NCBI RefSeq assembly: GCF_043290135.1
Contig: NC_134701.1
Location: forward strand, 201,381,101-201,445,100
Reading direction: 5' to 3'
DNA length: 64,000 nt
Origin: Rhipicephalus microplus
Taxonomy: Eukaryota; Arthropoda; Arachnida; Ixodida; Ixodidae
Part shown: positions 31,641-42,634 of the stretch, piece after piece
Layout: the number at the start of each line of letters is the position of its first letter
Position numbering within the stretch: the first letter of the stretch is position 1
Translations under genes and position numbers: made by a program
The notes under the pieces: model-generated
Told to the model about the DNA's origin: nothing
Seen by the model: the letters and a program-made list of their open reading frames with translations, nothing else
Database searches by the model: none

Positions 31641-34522
31641 TACTGTCAACCCTCACTTGAGGGTCATTACAGGGAGGGAAGCATAGGATATGGAAAGTAA
31701 ATACAGACATTGATATTTTCAGCACTTTGAACAATAACACAATAGCATATTCATTGCTCGGCAAAGTAAACATCAAGAGCACATTCAAATTTTTTAACGT
31801 CAGAATTTTCAACAATATGTCGCGGCAATTTATTCCACGCTTCTATAACATCAGGGAAAAAAGATTTGCGAAAGACGTCCGTGCGAGCACCGAAGGGGCG
31901 AACTGCCGCGTCATGATTGATCCGGCTGCTGAGCTTATGCGGGGGTGTACGTAAATTGTTCTATCTATTTTTATTTGACCATGCAATATCTGAAAAAATA
32001 TTTTTAGGCGCTGCTTTTGTCGTCTAATTTCTAGAGATTCCAAACCACTTAGTTTTAGCATCTCGGTAACCGAATCAGTCCTTTTATAATTCGAACATAT
32101 AAATCGCGCGGAAAGTCTCTGAATTCGTTCCAGTTTATCTATTAAATCCTTTTGGTGGGGGCTCCAGGCAGCACAAGCATATTCTAAAACAGGGCGCACA
32201 AATGTTTTATATGCAAGCAGCTTGACGTCTTTCGTAGCATTCGGTAATTTAGCACGCAAGAAACGCAGTTTTCTGTAAGATGCACAGCATACATTCTCGA
32301 CATGTGCACGCCATTTCAAATCATTCGTAATATGCACTCCCAAATATTTAAATGCACACACCTGCGGTAAATAATTAGGTCCAATGCTGTACGTAAATGG
32401 TAAAACGTGTTTCTTGGTAGTTATATGCGTATATGTTGTCTTAGAATAATTTATTTTCATCTCCCGTTTATCGCACCATGTTTGAAAATCATCAAGACAA
32501 TCATTAATTACAATTTGGTCATTCGCACACGTCACTGGGGCATAAATTAAACAATCATCAGCAAACAATTTAATTTTTACAGGAGGGTTAACAATGTCAA
32601 CAACATCATTTATATACACCAAGAACAGCAATGGGCCCAACACGGAGCCTTGGGGCACACCGGAATAAACATCAAGTGATTCAGACTCAAACTCATCAAT
32701 TCGTACCAACTGCTTGCGGTTCGTTAAGTATGCTTCAATCCACTTCAGGATATTTTCATTTACGCCTGTTCGTTTGAGCTTGAAGAGCAATTCATGGTGG
32801 GAGACCTTATCGAAGGCTTTCGCAAAGTCTATGCATATCACGTCGACTTGTTCTCTGTTATCTACGGCAGCGGCAAAATCGTGGAGAGTTTCAATCAGTT
32901 GGGATAACGTGGAAAGCCCTTGCCTAAACCCGTGCTGTTGCCTACATATCAGCCCATTTGTCTCCAAGAAAATAGCCATCTGTTTGGCAATGACGTGTTA
33001 AAAAGCCTTACACCAAACACACGTCAGAGACACTGGCCTGTAGTTGGTAAAAAGCATCCTGTCGCCACTTTTAAATACCGGTTTCACAATGGCGCTCAGC
33101 CAGTCTTTTGGAAGCGAATGTGTCAAGAGTGATTTTTCGAAGATAATGACTAAGTAAAACGACATCCACTCCGCATACCGCCTCAAAAACACAGTTGGTA
33201 TTCCATCCGGTCCATTAGCCTTCTTTTCGTTCAAATTAAGTAGCTGCTGAAACACGCCCGCTTGATCAAATGAAACTGGATCCATGGCGCATGTGCAAGT
33301 ATCGGCCATTTCCTTATCTTCATCCGTGAATGCCATCTTTGTAAATACAGATTGGAAAAAGCGATTGAAACCATTAGCTATATCTTGTTTCTGGGTTACA
33401 ACATCAGAGCCAACCGCGATATGTTCAATCGCTTCTTTCCTATCGCTCAAGTATAGCCAAAATTTTCTAGGCGAAGTGCGCAAGAACCCAGAAAGCGTTT
33501 CATTGAAGAACTTTTTTTTGGACTTGGAGATTTGGATTTTCAACGCTGCTCGTAGTTGGGAAATCTGCTCAGAGTGGCCTTGTCTTTTGCGTAATCTCTT
33601 TATTTTGCGTTTAGTGTGAATAACATCTCTAGTGATCCAGGGATTAGTCTTCCTTGTTTTTTTCAATCGAATGGGAACAAACCTTTCCATACAGCTGTTA
33701 ATTATTGATTTCAATTTCTGCCACAAACAATCAACTGGCTCGCTATCAGAGGCTTGCTTGAAATCATCAAAAGCAGTTTCCAAAAAGTCTAATATTGACG
33801 TGTCATCTGCCCGGCCGTAGTCACTAACAGGCACCCGAACGAAGGGTCGTTTTCCAGGTTTTGTACCACATAGAATCTCAACCGAAATCAGTTTGTGATC
33901 AGATATGCCGTCTTCGACCGTAACACTGAAGTCCTCAATAGTGCCCGAAAGGAATACCAGGTCTAGCAGTGACTGAGAACCCGATGTTACTCTAGTGGCC
34001 TGTTGAACAATTTGGGTTAGATTATGGCTGATCATTATTTCAAATAACTTTTCGCTGCTAGTAGCATCCTTATTACCGGCCGATAAAGAAATCCAGTCTA
34101 TATTTGGTAGGTTAAAGTCTCCGGCCAGGACTAATTTTGTTGTCTTGTTTACATTTGAGTTCAAAAACCTCTGAAGGTCTTCCAGGAACTCGGGCGAAGT
34201 GGCAGGTGGTCTGTATACGGCTCCGATAAGGTAATTGGTGTTCGCGTACGTAAATTTACACCATACAGATTCCGATAAATTGCAATTAATTGGAACTGCT
34301 GAGATACATTTTTTTTATGACAATTGCAACGCCCCCACCACGGGAATTTCTGTCCCAGCGAAACACTCTGTACCCAGGAGGAACAACCACATCATTCGGA
34401 ATATCGTTGTTTAGCCAAGTCTCTGTTACGATCACCACAGAGGGAGATCTCGACAGCAATAAATGTTCGAGTTCAGTTACCTTATTAACAAGACTACGAG
34501 CATTGAACAGGAGAAGCACTAG
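31641..34522 (-). pseudogene. LINE ORF2: endonuclease plus reverse transcriptase, disrupted
   Basis: The endonuclease begins right after the ORF1 stop (LLLFNARSLVNKVTELEHLL, VIVTETWL, GGGVAIVIKK). A T8 run at 34,309-34,316 carries one extra base and shifts the frame; the domain resumes with VYRPPATSP, LVLAGDFNLPNIDW and DGISDHKLI. The RT follows: KANGPDGIPT, NYRPVSLTCV, then TAA at 32,998-33,000 where the family usually has Glu, then QHGFRQGLSTLSQL, CIDFAKAFDKVSH, SGVPQGSVLGPLLF, IKLFADDCLIY and FKYLGVHI. A further frameshift lies near 31,945 before the terminal FRKSFFPDVIEAWNKLP. Catalytic Asp residues are intact, but three lesions prevent full translation. Confidence 0.92.
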
Positions 34523-35449
34523 CTACGCATGTGACGATGCAGCCACTGCCCCTCCCGCCGGGGCGCCGCCAACGCTATCAGAGTTGCGCGTTGCTGCTGG
34601 CGATCCTTTATCATATCGCTCCTTATGATATGGTTGGCGTTCATCTCGGTTGTAGTCCCAAGTAAATAAGCTTTTGCCTACCTTCAATTTGTCATAAACC
34701 AGCGATACCTTCTTTCCGCTGCCCCTGTCCGCAGCTGCGCTGTCCCACAACTTTTTCCGCACCGCGACCGTCTCCTTCGAATAATCATTGCTCACGCCAA
34801 TAGAAGTTCCCTTTAGTTTGCTGCAGTTTCGGAGTATAGCATCTTTTTCTTTGAAATCGTAGAACCTCATTATGACTGGTCTAATATGCCCCGGCCGTTG
34901 CTTGCCCAATCTATGAATTCTTTCTATTGTTTTAACATGGACGTTCAGTTTTTTGCCAAATATATTGTCGACTACAGAAACTTTCAGGTCTGACTCCGAT
35001 TCCGGGCTGCCTTCCTTTACGCCAAAAACCAAGAGGTTATTGCGTCTACTTCTGTTTTCAAGTTCACTTAGCTTTTCTGCCTGTGTTTTTACAGTGTGTT
35101 CCAGAACTTCAATTTTTGCGTTCAGTTCTTGGACTGAAGCAGCTAAGCCAGCCAATCCATCGGTATTTGTCTGTATCTGGGCTAATTGATCATGAATGTC
35201 AGTCAACCGACGGTCAAATGCTGCCTGATTTTCCAAAATAGTCTGTAGCTGCTGGGCCACAGTAGGGCCGGGGTTTTCTTCGACATCCCCCGCCATCAAC
35301 AACCGCAGCAACACAGACCAGCAATCAACAAGAATCAAGGAACATCTGTGAGGGCACGGCAGGACAATCAAAAATCTATTATCACTACGGTAAGTGACAA
35401 CAGTAGTTTGAAAACCAACCTGGAAGACGAACAGCGGCAGTTTAGGCAT
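34523..35449 (-). CDS. LINE ORF1 protein with N-terminal 2A peptide
   Basis: I chose the ATG at 35,447-35,449 (MPKLPLFVFQV), giving 308 codons; the longer open frame upstream reads through 5' repeats and (TA)n and is artefactual. A hydrophobic leader LVDCWSVLLRLLMA is followed at residues 54-62 by GDVEENPGP (35,264-35,290), a perfect ribosome-skipping 2A signature. It would release a ~61-residue leader and start the main protein at Pro. Next comes a coiled coil (about 70-130) with regular Leu, then an L1-ORF1-like RNA-binding domain from RRNNLLVFGVKEG to RKKLWDSA, and a basic Gly/Ala-rich tail. ORF1 proteins coat element RNA. It ends in TAG with ORF2 in the same frame. Confidence 0.9.
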   Translation of the reverse strand: MPKLPLFVFQVGFQTTVVTYRSDNRFLIVLPCPHRCSLILVDCWSVLLRLLMAGDVEENPGPTVAQQLQTILENQAAFDRRLTDIHDQLAQIQTNTDGLAGLAASVQELNAKIEVLEHTVKTQAEKLSELENRSRRNNLLVFGVKEGSPESESDLKVSVVDNIFGKKLNVHVKTIERIHRLGKQRPGHIRPVIMRFYDFKEKDAILRNCSKLKGTSIGVSNDYSKETVAVRKKLWDSAAADRGSGKKVSLVYDKLKVGKSLFTWDYNRDERQPYHKERYDKGSPAATRNSDSVGGAPAGGAVAASSHA

Positions 35450-35793
35450 TTCGTTCGCATGGACGTTGCCGTGCCCTCTGAGGAGTTGCTTGATGTGCTG
35501 CTCTTTAAGTAACTGCGCTGCCGGTGACGTCACTGAGGCCGCTGCTCCGTCGATCCACGGCGCATCTTCCAAAACCAGGCTGAGATAAGGAAGCAGGAAA
35601 GGCGTCCCATCAGATCCGCTTGTCGCGATCGCTGTCAAAATCCACGGCACAACCTGGAAGACGAACGGCGGCAGTTTAGGCATTTCGTTCGCATGGACGT
35701 TGCCGTGCCCTCTGAGGAGTTGCTTGATGTGCTGCTCTTTAAGTAACTGCGCTGCCGGTGACGTCACTGAGGCCGGTGCTCCGTCGATCCACG

Positions 35794-35799
<6 letters not shown>
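35417..35799 (-). repeat. Two 149-bp direct repeats in the LINE 5' region
   Basis: 35,417-35,565 and 35,651-35,799 are nearly identical, with a 234-bp period. They may be tandem promoter monomers at the LINE 5' end. The outer one is cut by the (TA)n tract. Confidence 0.85.

Positions 35800-35872
<73 letters not shown>
35799..35872. repeat. (TA)n tract between LINE and palindrome
   Basis: About 74 bp of TA repeats at the LINE 5' boundary. Another (TA)n (36,082-36,120) lies on the far side of the palindrome. Confidence 0.97.
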
Positions 35873-35876
<4 letters not shown>

Positions 35877-35902
35877 GCAGGAAGTTCAAGGGGTCTGGTA
35901 CG

Positions 35903-36078
35903 TATAAAGAACACAAGCGAGTACACGTACGAAAGAGCAATACTTTTATGCCAACGTTTCAGCCGTGGCACGGCCTTCGTCAGGAAGCTGACGAAGGCCG
36001 TTAGCTGACGAAGGCCGTGCCACGGCTGAAACGTTGGCATAAAAGTATTGCTCTTTCGTACGTGTACTCGCTTGTGTT

Positions 36079-36085
<7 letters not shown>
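35903..36085. repeat. 81-bp perfect inverted repeat with 21-bp spacer
   Basis: Arm 35,903-35,983 is the exact reverse complement of 36,005-36,085. The spacer contains a third partial copy (CTGACGAAGGCCG at 35,988-36,000). (TA)n tracts flank both sides. Each arm encodes a hammerhead-like core directed outward. It stands within about 110 bp of the point where copy 2 begins. Confidence 0.95.
36005..36035 (+). ncRNA. Hammerhead-ribozyme-like core (one per palindrome arm)
   Basis: CTGACGA (36,005-36,011) fits CUGANGA. AGGCCGTGCCACGGCT can form stem II with one bulged G. GAAA (36,028-36,031) and CGTT follow. ACGU is self-complementary, so stem III could only form in a dimer, as described for minimal hammerheads of Penelope-like elements. 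The mirror core lies in the other arm on the minus strand (about 35,953-35,983). Helix I pairing looks weak. Confidence 0.45.
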
Positions 36086-36123
<38 letters not shown>

Positions 36124-36192
36124 TGTGCCTGTATTGTGTTTTCTACGTGTGATACACTAAAAAAAAATGAAATGCACCTACTACTATCGAAA

Positions 36193-38120
36193 AATCCCCT
36201 GCACTGGGTATGAGCCCTCCTTCGAGGGGAACATTTCATCAAAGAAAGAAAACGACGAAGGTATACATATCATCCCATGGACAGCTGCAAGAACGCATTA
36301 AACTTACAGAGGTCAAGTCCTGTGCAACAAAACCACAGCGACACTAATTTAATGCAAACAAATATAAGCAAAGGCACTTCACCTGGATCAGAAACGGGGA
36401 CACATATTGTATGCACATTGATTTCACGTTCACAAATCCGCACCCGTATCCATTAGGGATGGGCTCGTAATGTTATGAATGGAAAAGCAGTTTGCAGAAA
36501 AGATATACGTGTTAGATCGTAGCAGTACCGGCTTCAATTCCGCACGGCAAACTTACAAAAAAAAGAACCCAATATGTTAACAATTGTGTACATGTACAAA
36601 CCCTTGTATCGATAAACCATCAACCATAAGGGCATTGGTTTGCGGCATGGTATCACAGACGTTGACTAAACGACATGCTCAAATATCCCTTCTCAATCAC
36701 ATATAGCTTAAGCATGACTGCTGTCTCCAGTGCTTTGTGGATAGTATGTCAGTTGTGTTGGTATCACCGTCTTTGTACGCCTAGGAAGTGACACCGATAT
36801 GATAAATTGCAATGGATTCTTTGTCACTTATTGATATAGATGAACCATTGCCACAGTTTGACAACTTGATATACCTTATGCATCGCGGGAAGCTGTGCCG
36901 AGTGTTTACACATCACTGCGCGTCAGCACGCAACATTTTTTCGCAATATCGTTCCGGGAGTGCTTGGTTCGGGCACTAGCCTGACACAGTTTTCATGAGT
37001 TGGCGTCGCGTAAGCGTTTCACGATTCCCTTGAATAAACGCGCGAATGGCAGGTGCCGATAAACAGCCCGCTGGCCAATTGATATAATATTCACGCACTG
37101 TGCACTATCATTCCTTTGCACAGCCCTCTCGCCCATGTGTGTATACACATCTCGCCCAGCACTGTTTCCTGGAGCAGGAGCCTTAACGCTTTCAGATCAG
37201 ACCCCAAATAACAGAGAATCCAGAGAGCGATACAGTACAGCTTAGTCCCAATTAAGGCCTGAGGGCTATCAGCCTAGGCGTATCCCTCAAAGGCGTCCAA
37301 CTTTGAGTACACCTGAGTGGCTCGAACAGCAGATTAGTGAATGTCCTTCCAACGCTTCCTGATTGTAGACATAATAGACTAAACGATACTGCAAAAACTG
37401 TGGCCGTCGTTTTTTTTTTGATCGCTTTGAAGGTCTTTATTTCTGATATTTATTTCGGTTGCTTTGAAGTTGGCGAACTTCTGCAAATCAAGTGCTAATA
37501 ACTCAGGAATGATTAACTCAAGATCTAATATAAATGGTCATTTTCTCGGCCTAGAACATGGCATGCCCTCAAAACTGTCTTATTCATATGTCATTTAAGT
37601 GTACCTTCTTCTTTCTCTGCTTCACACCCGCTTATATTCCAACAAATATATCTGGCCGAACAAAAGTTGGATTCAGGCTGAACAAAAATTCTTTTATAAC
37701 GTACGCTTATTTGATAATATGTCAATGCTAGTCGCCATATTCGCAGGTGTCAAGATTTTTGCAATAAACAGTCAATTTCGCATTGCAACTTCTACGCTTT
37801 TCATAAACACCTGTTGACAATTGTTCGCACGAGCCCAACAGCTTTGCATGCGCTAACAACACAGAAGACGAAGACGACGGTACGCGAGCCGGCACTAATA
37901 TAGCCAAAAAACTTAATTTCGTCCAAAAGAGGCAAAACGAGATCATTAATGGACGACGACGCGTATGTTTCACCATGCTGGAACAAGTGCTTCAGAAATG
38001 CGACCCCACGTAACATTACAGGGCTTCTAGTGACCTCGCACAAAGAACGGGAGTGTAGCGACCCCTTGCGACAAACAGTAAATGAAGGAGACGAAGAAGC
38101 GCGATGAAGACGAAGCCATC
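36193..38120. other. Gene-free left part of copy 2
   Basis: Counterpart of 1-1,930. No supportable gene. Confidence 0.55.
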
Positions 38121-38639
38121 GGCTATATAAGCACACCCCGCATCGGCATTCGGCACTAGCTGTCCGGGGGGCGCGGCTTGGACCAGCCGGATGAACCGCG
38201 CCAGTGAGTACGTCTTTCATCTCGTCTCCCTGCACTAATGCCCAACCAATCTTCCCTATTAACAAGTAGCTTTGTCGTTTAGTCGCAAGCTCTTCGCTGT
38301 CATGGCGCCTACGGGAGGATGCAACCTGATCGAGCCAACAGGCCGGTGGCGCAGTGGTGGCCTTTCCATGCGGTACCTGCTGGAGTAAGGAGGTATGAAT
38401 GCACCTCGAGGAACTTATCCGGGAGCTTTTGGGTAGGTAAGGCCACTTCCAACAGCATAAATATCGGAAATGGCCGTAGCCACATTGTGTCAGCTAATTT
38501 AAGTACGGTTGATAAACGCACGCAGGTGCCCTTCACGGAACTCAGCCAAGGCGATGACCTCGACGACCTTAGCATTTTCCCGTGGAACGAACCAGCCGTA
38601 TGCAACCTGCTTGACGATCCTGCTCGACGTCATGTCTAC

Positions 38640-41600
38640 TGGAACCTGTCGGGGGCGTGAAAGAGGAAGCACTGAAGACGTGCTCAGCAGTGGCTTCACA
38701 ACAGCTCCTCTCGTCCACTTCTGTTCATGGCCATATCCAAGGCGCTGCAACACAAAAGAGCCGCAGCAGTTAAGCCGACCAGTTCGGCTGTTACCTGCCC
38801 ATAGCAAAGAGTGACCTGTGGCGCTGCCCCCAGCGCCGTCGGTTGCTGAAGGGGACTCTCTGGTGGACCTGCCCTTTCCTTTGAACAGAACTTTGTCATA
38901 ATTGGGCATGCCTCTATTCATCACAATTCTCTGCAGACTGCTCCTGACGGCCCTCTTCAGCTGAAGTCTCTCTGGAACCTGTCAGGGGCGTGGAAAGGGG
39001 AGGCCCCGAAGACGAGCCTAGCAGTGGCTTCACTATAGCTCCGCTCGTCCGCTTCTGTTCATGGCCATAACCAAGGGCGCTGCAACATAAAAATCCGCAG
39101 CAGTTGAGCCGACCAGTTCGGCTGTTACCTGCCCATAGCAAAGACGCGCCTGTGGCGCTGGCTCCAGCGCCGTCGGCAGCTGAAGGGGACTCTCTGGTGG
39201 ACCTGCTTTCCCATGTGAACGGAACCTTGTCATAAATCTGCATGCCTCTACTGATCGTATTTTTCTGCAGACTACTCCTGACGGCCCTCTTCGGCTGAAG
39301 TCTCTCTGGAACCTGTCAGGGGCGTGGAAGGGGGAGGCCCCGAAGACGAGCCTAGCAGTGGCTTCACTATAGCTCCGCTCGTCCGCTTCTGTTCATGGCC
39401 ATAACCAAGGGCGCTGCAACACAAAAAAGCCGCAGCAGTTGAGCCGACCAGTTCGGCTGTTACCTGCCCATAGCAAAGACGGACCTGTGGCGCTGGCTCC
39501 AGCGCCGTCGGCAGCTGAAGGGAACTCTCTGGTGGACCTGCTTTGTCATGTCAACGGAACCTTGTCATAAATCTGCATGCCTCTACTGATCATATTTTTC
39601 TGCAGACTACTCCTGACGGCCCTCTTTGGCTGAAGTCTCTCTGGAACCTGTCAGAGGCGTGGAAGGGGGAGGCCCCGAAGACGAGCCTAGCAGTGGCTTC
39701 ACTATAGCTCCGCTCATCCGCTTCTGTTCATGCCCATAACCAAGGGCGCTGCAACACAAAAAAGCCGCAGCAGTTGAGCCGACCAGTTCGGCTGTTACCT
39801 GCCCATACCAAAGACGGACCTGTGGCGCTGGCTCCAGCGCCGTCGGCAGCTGAAGGGGACTCTCTGGTGGACCTGCTTTCTCGTGTGAACGGAACCTTGT
39901 CATAAATCTGCATGCCTCTACTGATCATATTTTTCTGCAGACTACTCCTGACGGCCCTCTTTGGCTGAAGTCTCTCTGGAACCTGTCAGAGGCGTGGAAG
40001 GGGGAGGCCCCGAAGACGAGCCTAGCAGTGGCTTCACTATAGCTCCGCTCGTCCGCTTCTCTTCATGGCCATGACCAAGGGCGCTGCAACACAAAAAAGC
40101 CGCAGCAGTTGAGCCGACCAGTTCGGCTGTTACCTGCCCATAGCAAAGACGGACCTGTGGCGCTGGCTCCAGCGCCATCGGCAGCTGAAGGGGACTCTCT
40201 GGTGGACCTGCTTTCTCATGTCAACGGAACCTTGTCATAAGTCTGCATGCCTCTACTGAACATATTTTTCTGCAGACTACTCCTGACGGCCCTCTTCGGC
40301 TGAAGTCTCTCTGGAACCTGTCAGGGGCGTGGAAGGGGGAGGCCCCGAAGACGAGCCTAGCAGTGGCTTTACTATAGCTCCGCTCGTCCGCTTCTGTTCA
40401 TGGCCATAACCAAGGGCGCTGCAACACAAAAAAGCCGCAGCAGTTGAGCCGACCAGTTCGGCTGTTACCTGCCCATAGCAAAGACGGACCTGTGGCGCTG
40501 GCTCCAGCGCCGTCGGCAGCTGAAATGAACTCTCTGGTGGACCTGCTTTGTCATGTCAACGGAACCTTGTCATAAATCTGCATGCCTCTACTGATCATAT
40601 TTTTCTGCAGACTACTCCTGACGGCCCTCTTTGGCTGAAGTCTCTCTGGAACCTGTCAGAGGCGTGGAAGGGGGAGGCCCCGAAGACGAGCCTAGCAGTG
40701 GCTTCACTATCGCTCCGCTCGTCCGCTTCTGTTCATGGCCATAACCAAGGGCGCTGCAACACAAAAAAGCCGAAGCAGTTGAGCCGACCAGTTCGGCTGT
40801 TACCTGCCCATACCAAAGACGGACCTGTGGCGCTGGCTCCAGCGCCGTCGGCAGCTGAAGGGGACTCTCTGGTGCACCTGCTTTGTCATGTCAACGGAAC
40901 CTTGTCATAAGTCTGCATGCCTCTACTGATCATATTTTTCTGCAGACTACTCCTGACGGCCCTCTTCGGCTGAAGTCTCTCTAGAACCTGTCAGGGGCGT
41001 GGAAGGGGAAGGCCCAGAAGACGAGCCTAGCAGTGGCTTCACTATAGCTCCGCTCGTCCGCTTCTGTTCATGGCCATATCCAAGGGCGCTGCAACACAAA
41101 AAAGCCGCAGCAGTTGAGCCGAAAAGTTCGGCTGTTACCTGCCCATAGCAAAGACGGACCTGTGGCGCTGGCTCCAGCGCCATCGGCAGCTGAAGGGGAC
41201 TCTCTGGTGGACCTGCTTTCAAATGTCAACGGAACCTTGTCATAAGTCTGCATGCCTCTACTGAACATATTTTTCTGCAGACTACTCCTGACGGCCCTCT
41301 TCATCTGAAGTCTCTCTGGAACCTGTCAGGGGCGTGGAAGGGGGAGGCCCCGAAGACGAGCCTAGCAGTGGCTTTACTATAGCTCCGCTCGTCCGCTTCT
41401 GTTCATGGCCATAACCAAGGGCGCTGCAACACAAAAAAGCCGCAGCAGTTGAGCCGACCAGTTCGGCTGTTACCTGCCCATAGCAAAGACGGACCTGCGG
41501 CGCTGGCTCCAGCGCCGTCGGCAGCTGAAGGGGACTCTCTGGTGGAGCTGCTTTCTCATGTCAACGGAACCTTGTCATAAGTCTGCATGCCTCTACAGAA

Positions 41601-42634
41601 CATATTTTTCTGCAGACTACTCCTGACGGCCCTCTTCGGCTGAAGTCTCTCTGGAACCTGTCAGGGACGTGGAAGGGGGAGGCCCCGAAGACGAGCCTAG
41701 CAGTGGCTTTACTATAGCTCCGCTCGTCCGCTTCTGTTCATGGCCATAACCAAGGGCGCTGCAACACAAAAAAGCCGCAGCAGTTGAGCCGACCAGTTCG
41801 GCTGTTACCTGCCCTTAGCAAAGACGGACCTGTGGCGCTGGCTCCAGCGCCGTCGGCAGCTGAAGGGGACTCTCTGGTGGAGCTGCTTTCTCATGTGAAC
41901 GGAACCTTGTCATAAATCTGAGCCTCTACTGATCATATTTTTCTGTAGACTACTCCTGACGGCCCTCTTTGGCTGAAGTCTCTGTGGAACCTGTCAGAGG
42001 CGTGGAAGGGGGAAGCCCCGAAGACGAGCCTAGCAGTGGCTTCACTATAGCTCCGCTTGTCCGCTTCTGCTCATGGCCATATCCAAGGGCGCTGCAACAC
42101 AAAAAAGCCGCAGCAGTTGAGCCGACCAGTTCGGCTGTTACCTGCCCATACCAAAGACAGACCTGTGGCGCTGGCTCCAGCGCCGTCGGCAGCTGAAGGG
42201 GACTCTCTGGTGGACCTGCTTTCTCATGTGAACGGAACCTTGTCATAAATCTGCATGCCTCTACTGATCATATTTTTCTGCATACTACTCCTGGCGGCCC
42301 TCTTCGGCTGAAGTCTCTCTGGAACCTGTCAGGGGCGTGGAAGGGAAGGCCCCGAAGACGAGCCTAGCAGTGGCTTCACTATAGCTCCGCTCGTCCGCTT
42401 CTGTTCATGGCCATATCGAAGGGCGCTGCAACACAAGAGCCGCAGCAATTGAGCCGACTAGTTCGGCTGCTACCTGCCCATAGTAAAGACGGACCTGTGG
42501 CGCTGGCTCCAGCGCCGTCGCCAGCTGAAGGGGACTGTCCGATGGACCTGCTCTTCACCGCGTACATTTCAAGACATCCTCCGAATTTCCTAGCGGCTTT
42601 GGTCCTCTCCATGCCTTCCGGACAGCTAAAATAA
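38640..42634. repeat. 335-bp tandem array, expanded version (copy 2)
   Basis: CGGCCCTCT recurs at 38,947, 39,282, 39,617, 39,952, 40,287, 40,622, 40,957, 41,292, 41,627, 41,960 and 42,295: ten intervals, nine of 335 bp and one of 333. That is 11 full units against 3 in copy 1. Variants alternate between neighbouring units (CTTCGGC/CTTTGGC, CATGTGAAC/CATGTCAAC), suggesting spread by unequal exchange of two- or three-unit blocks. One unit (near 40,711) lacks the TAG that stops the plus frame elsewhere. The array ends like copy 1 with a TAA overlapping AATAAA. Confidence 0.95.

Larger units (their letters stand above)
31616..35799 (-). mobile_element. Near full-length L2/CR1-type LINE with 2A peptide
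   Basis: On the minus strand the element runs from 5' direct repeats (35,417-35,799) through ORF1 (2A peptide, coiled coil, RNA-binding domain) and ORF2 (endonuclease, reverse transcriptase) to a 3' end. That end has the small hairpin CCCTCAAGTGAGGG and a (TAAA)n-type tail at 31,616-31,644. ORF2 has two frameshifts and one nonsense codon, so this copy is dead but recently so. It is not part of the sequence shared by copies 1 and 2 within the window. Confidence 0.93.

Noticed and set aside
35264..35290. 2A motif as vector or viral contamination
   Set aside because: It is in frame with a degenerate native LINE ORF1 flanked by tick repeats, so it is endogenous to the element.
35450..36040. N-terminal extension of LINE ORF1 giving a 505-codon frame
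   Set aside because: It reads through direct repeats, a (TA)n tract (Ile-Tyr repeats) and half the palindrome; ATG at 35,449 is a better start.
38947..42295. CRISPR-like array
   Set aside because: The whole 335-bp unit repeats with no unique spacers, and the genome is eukaryotic.
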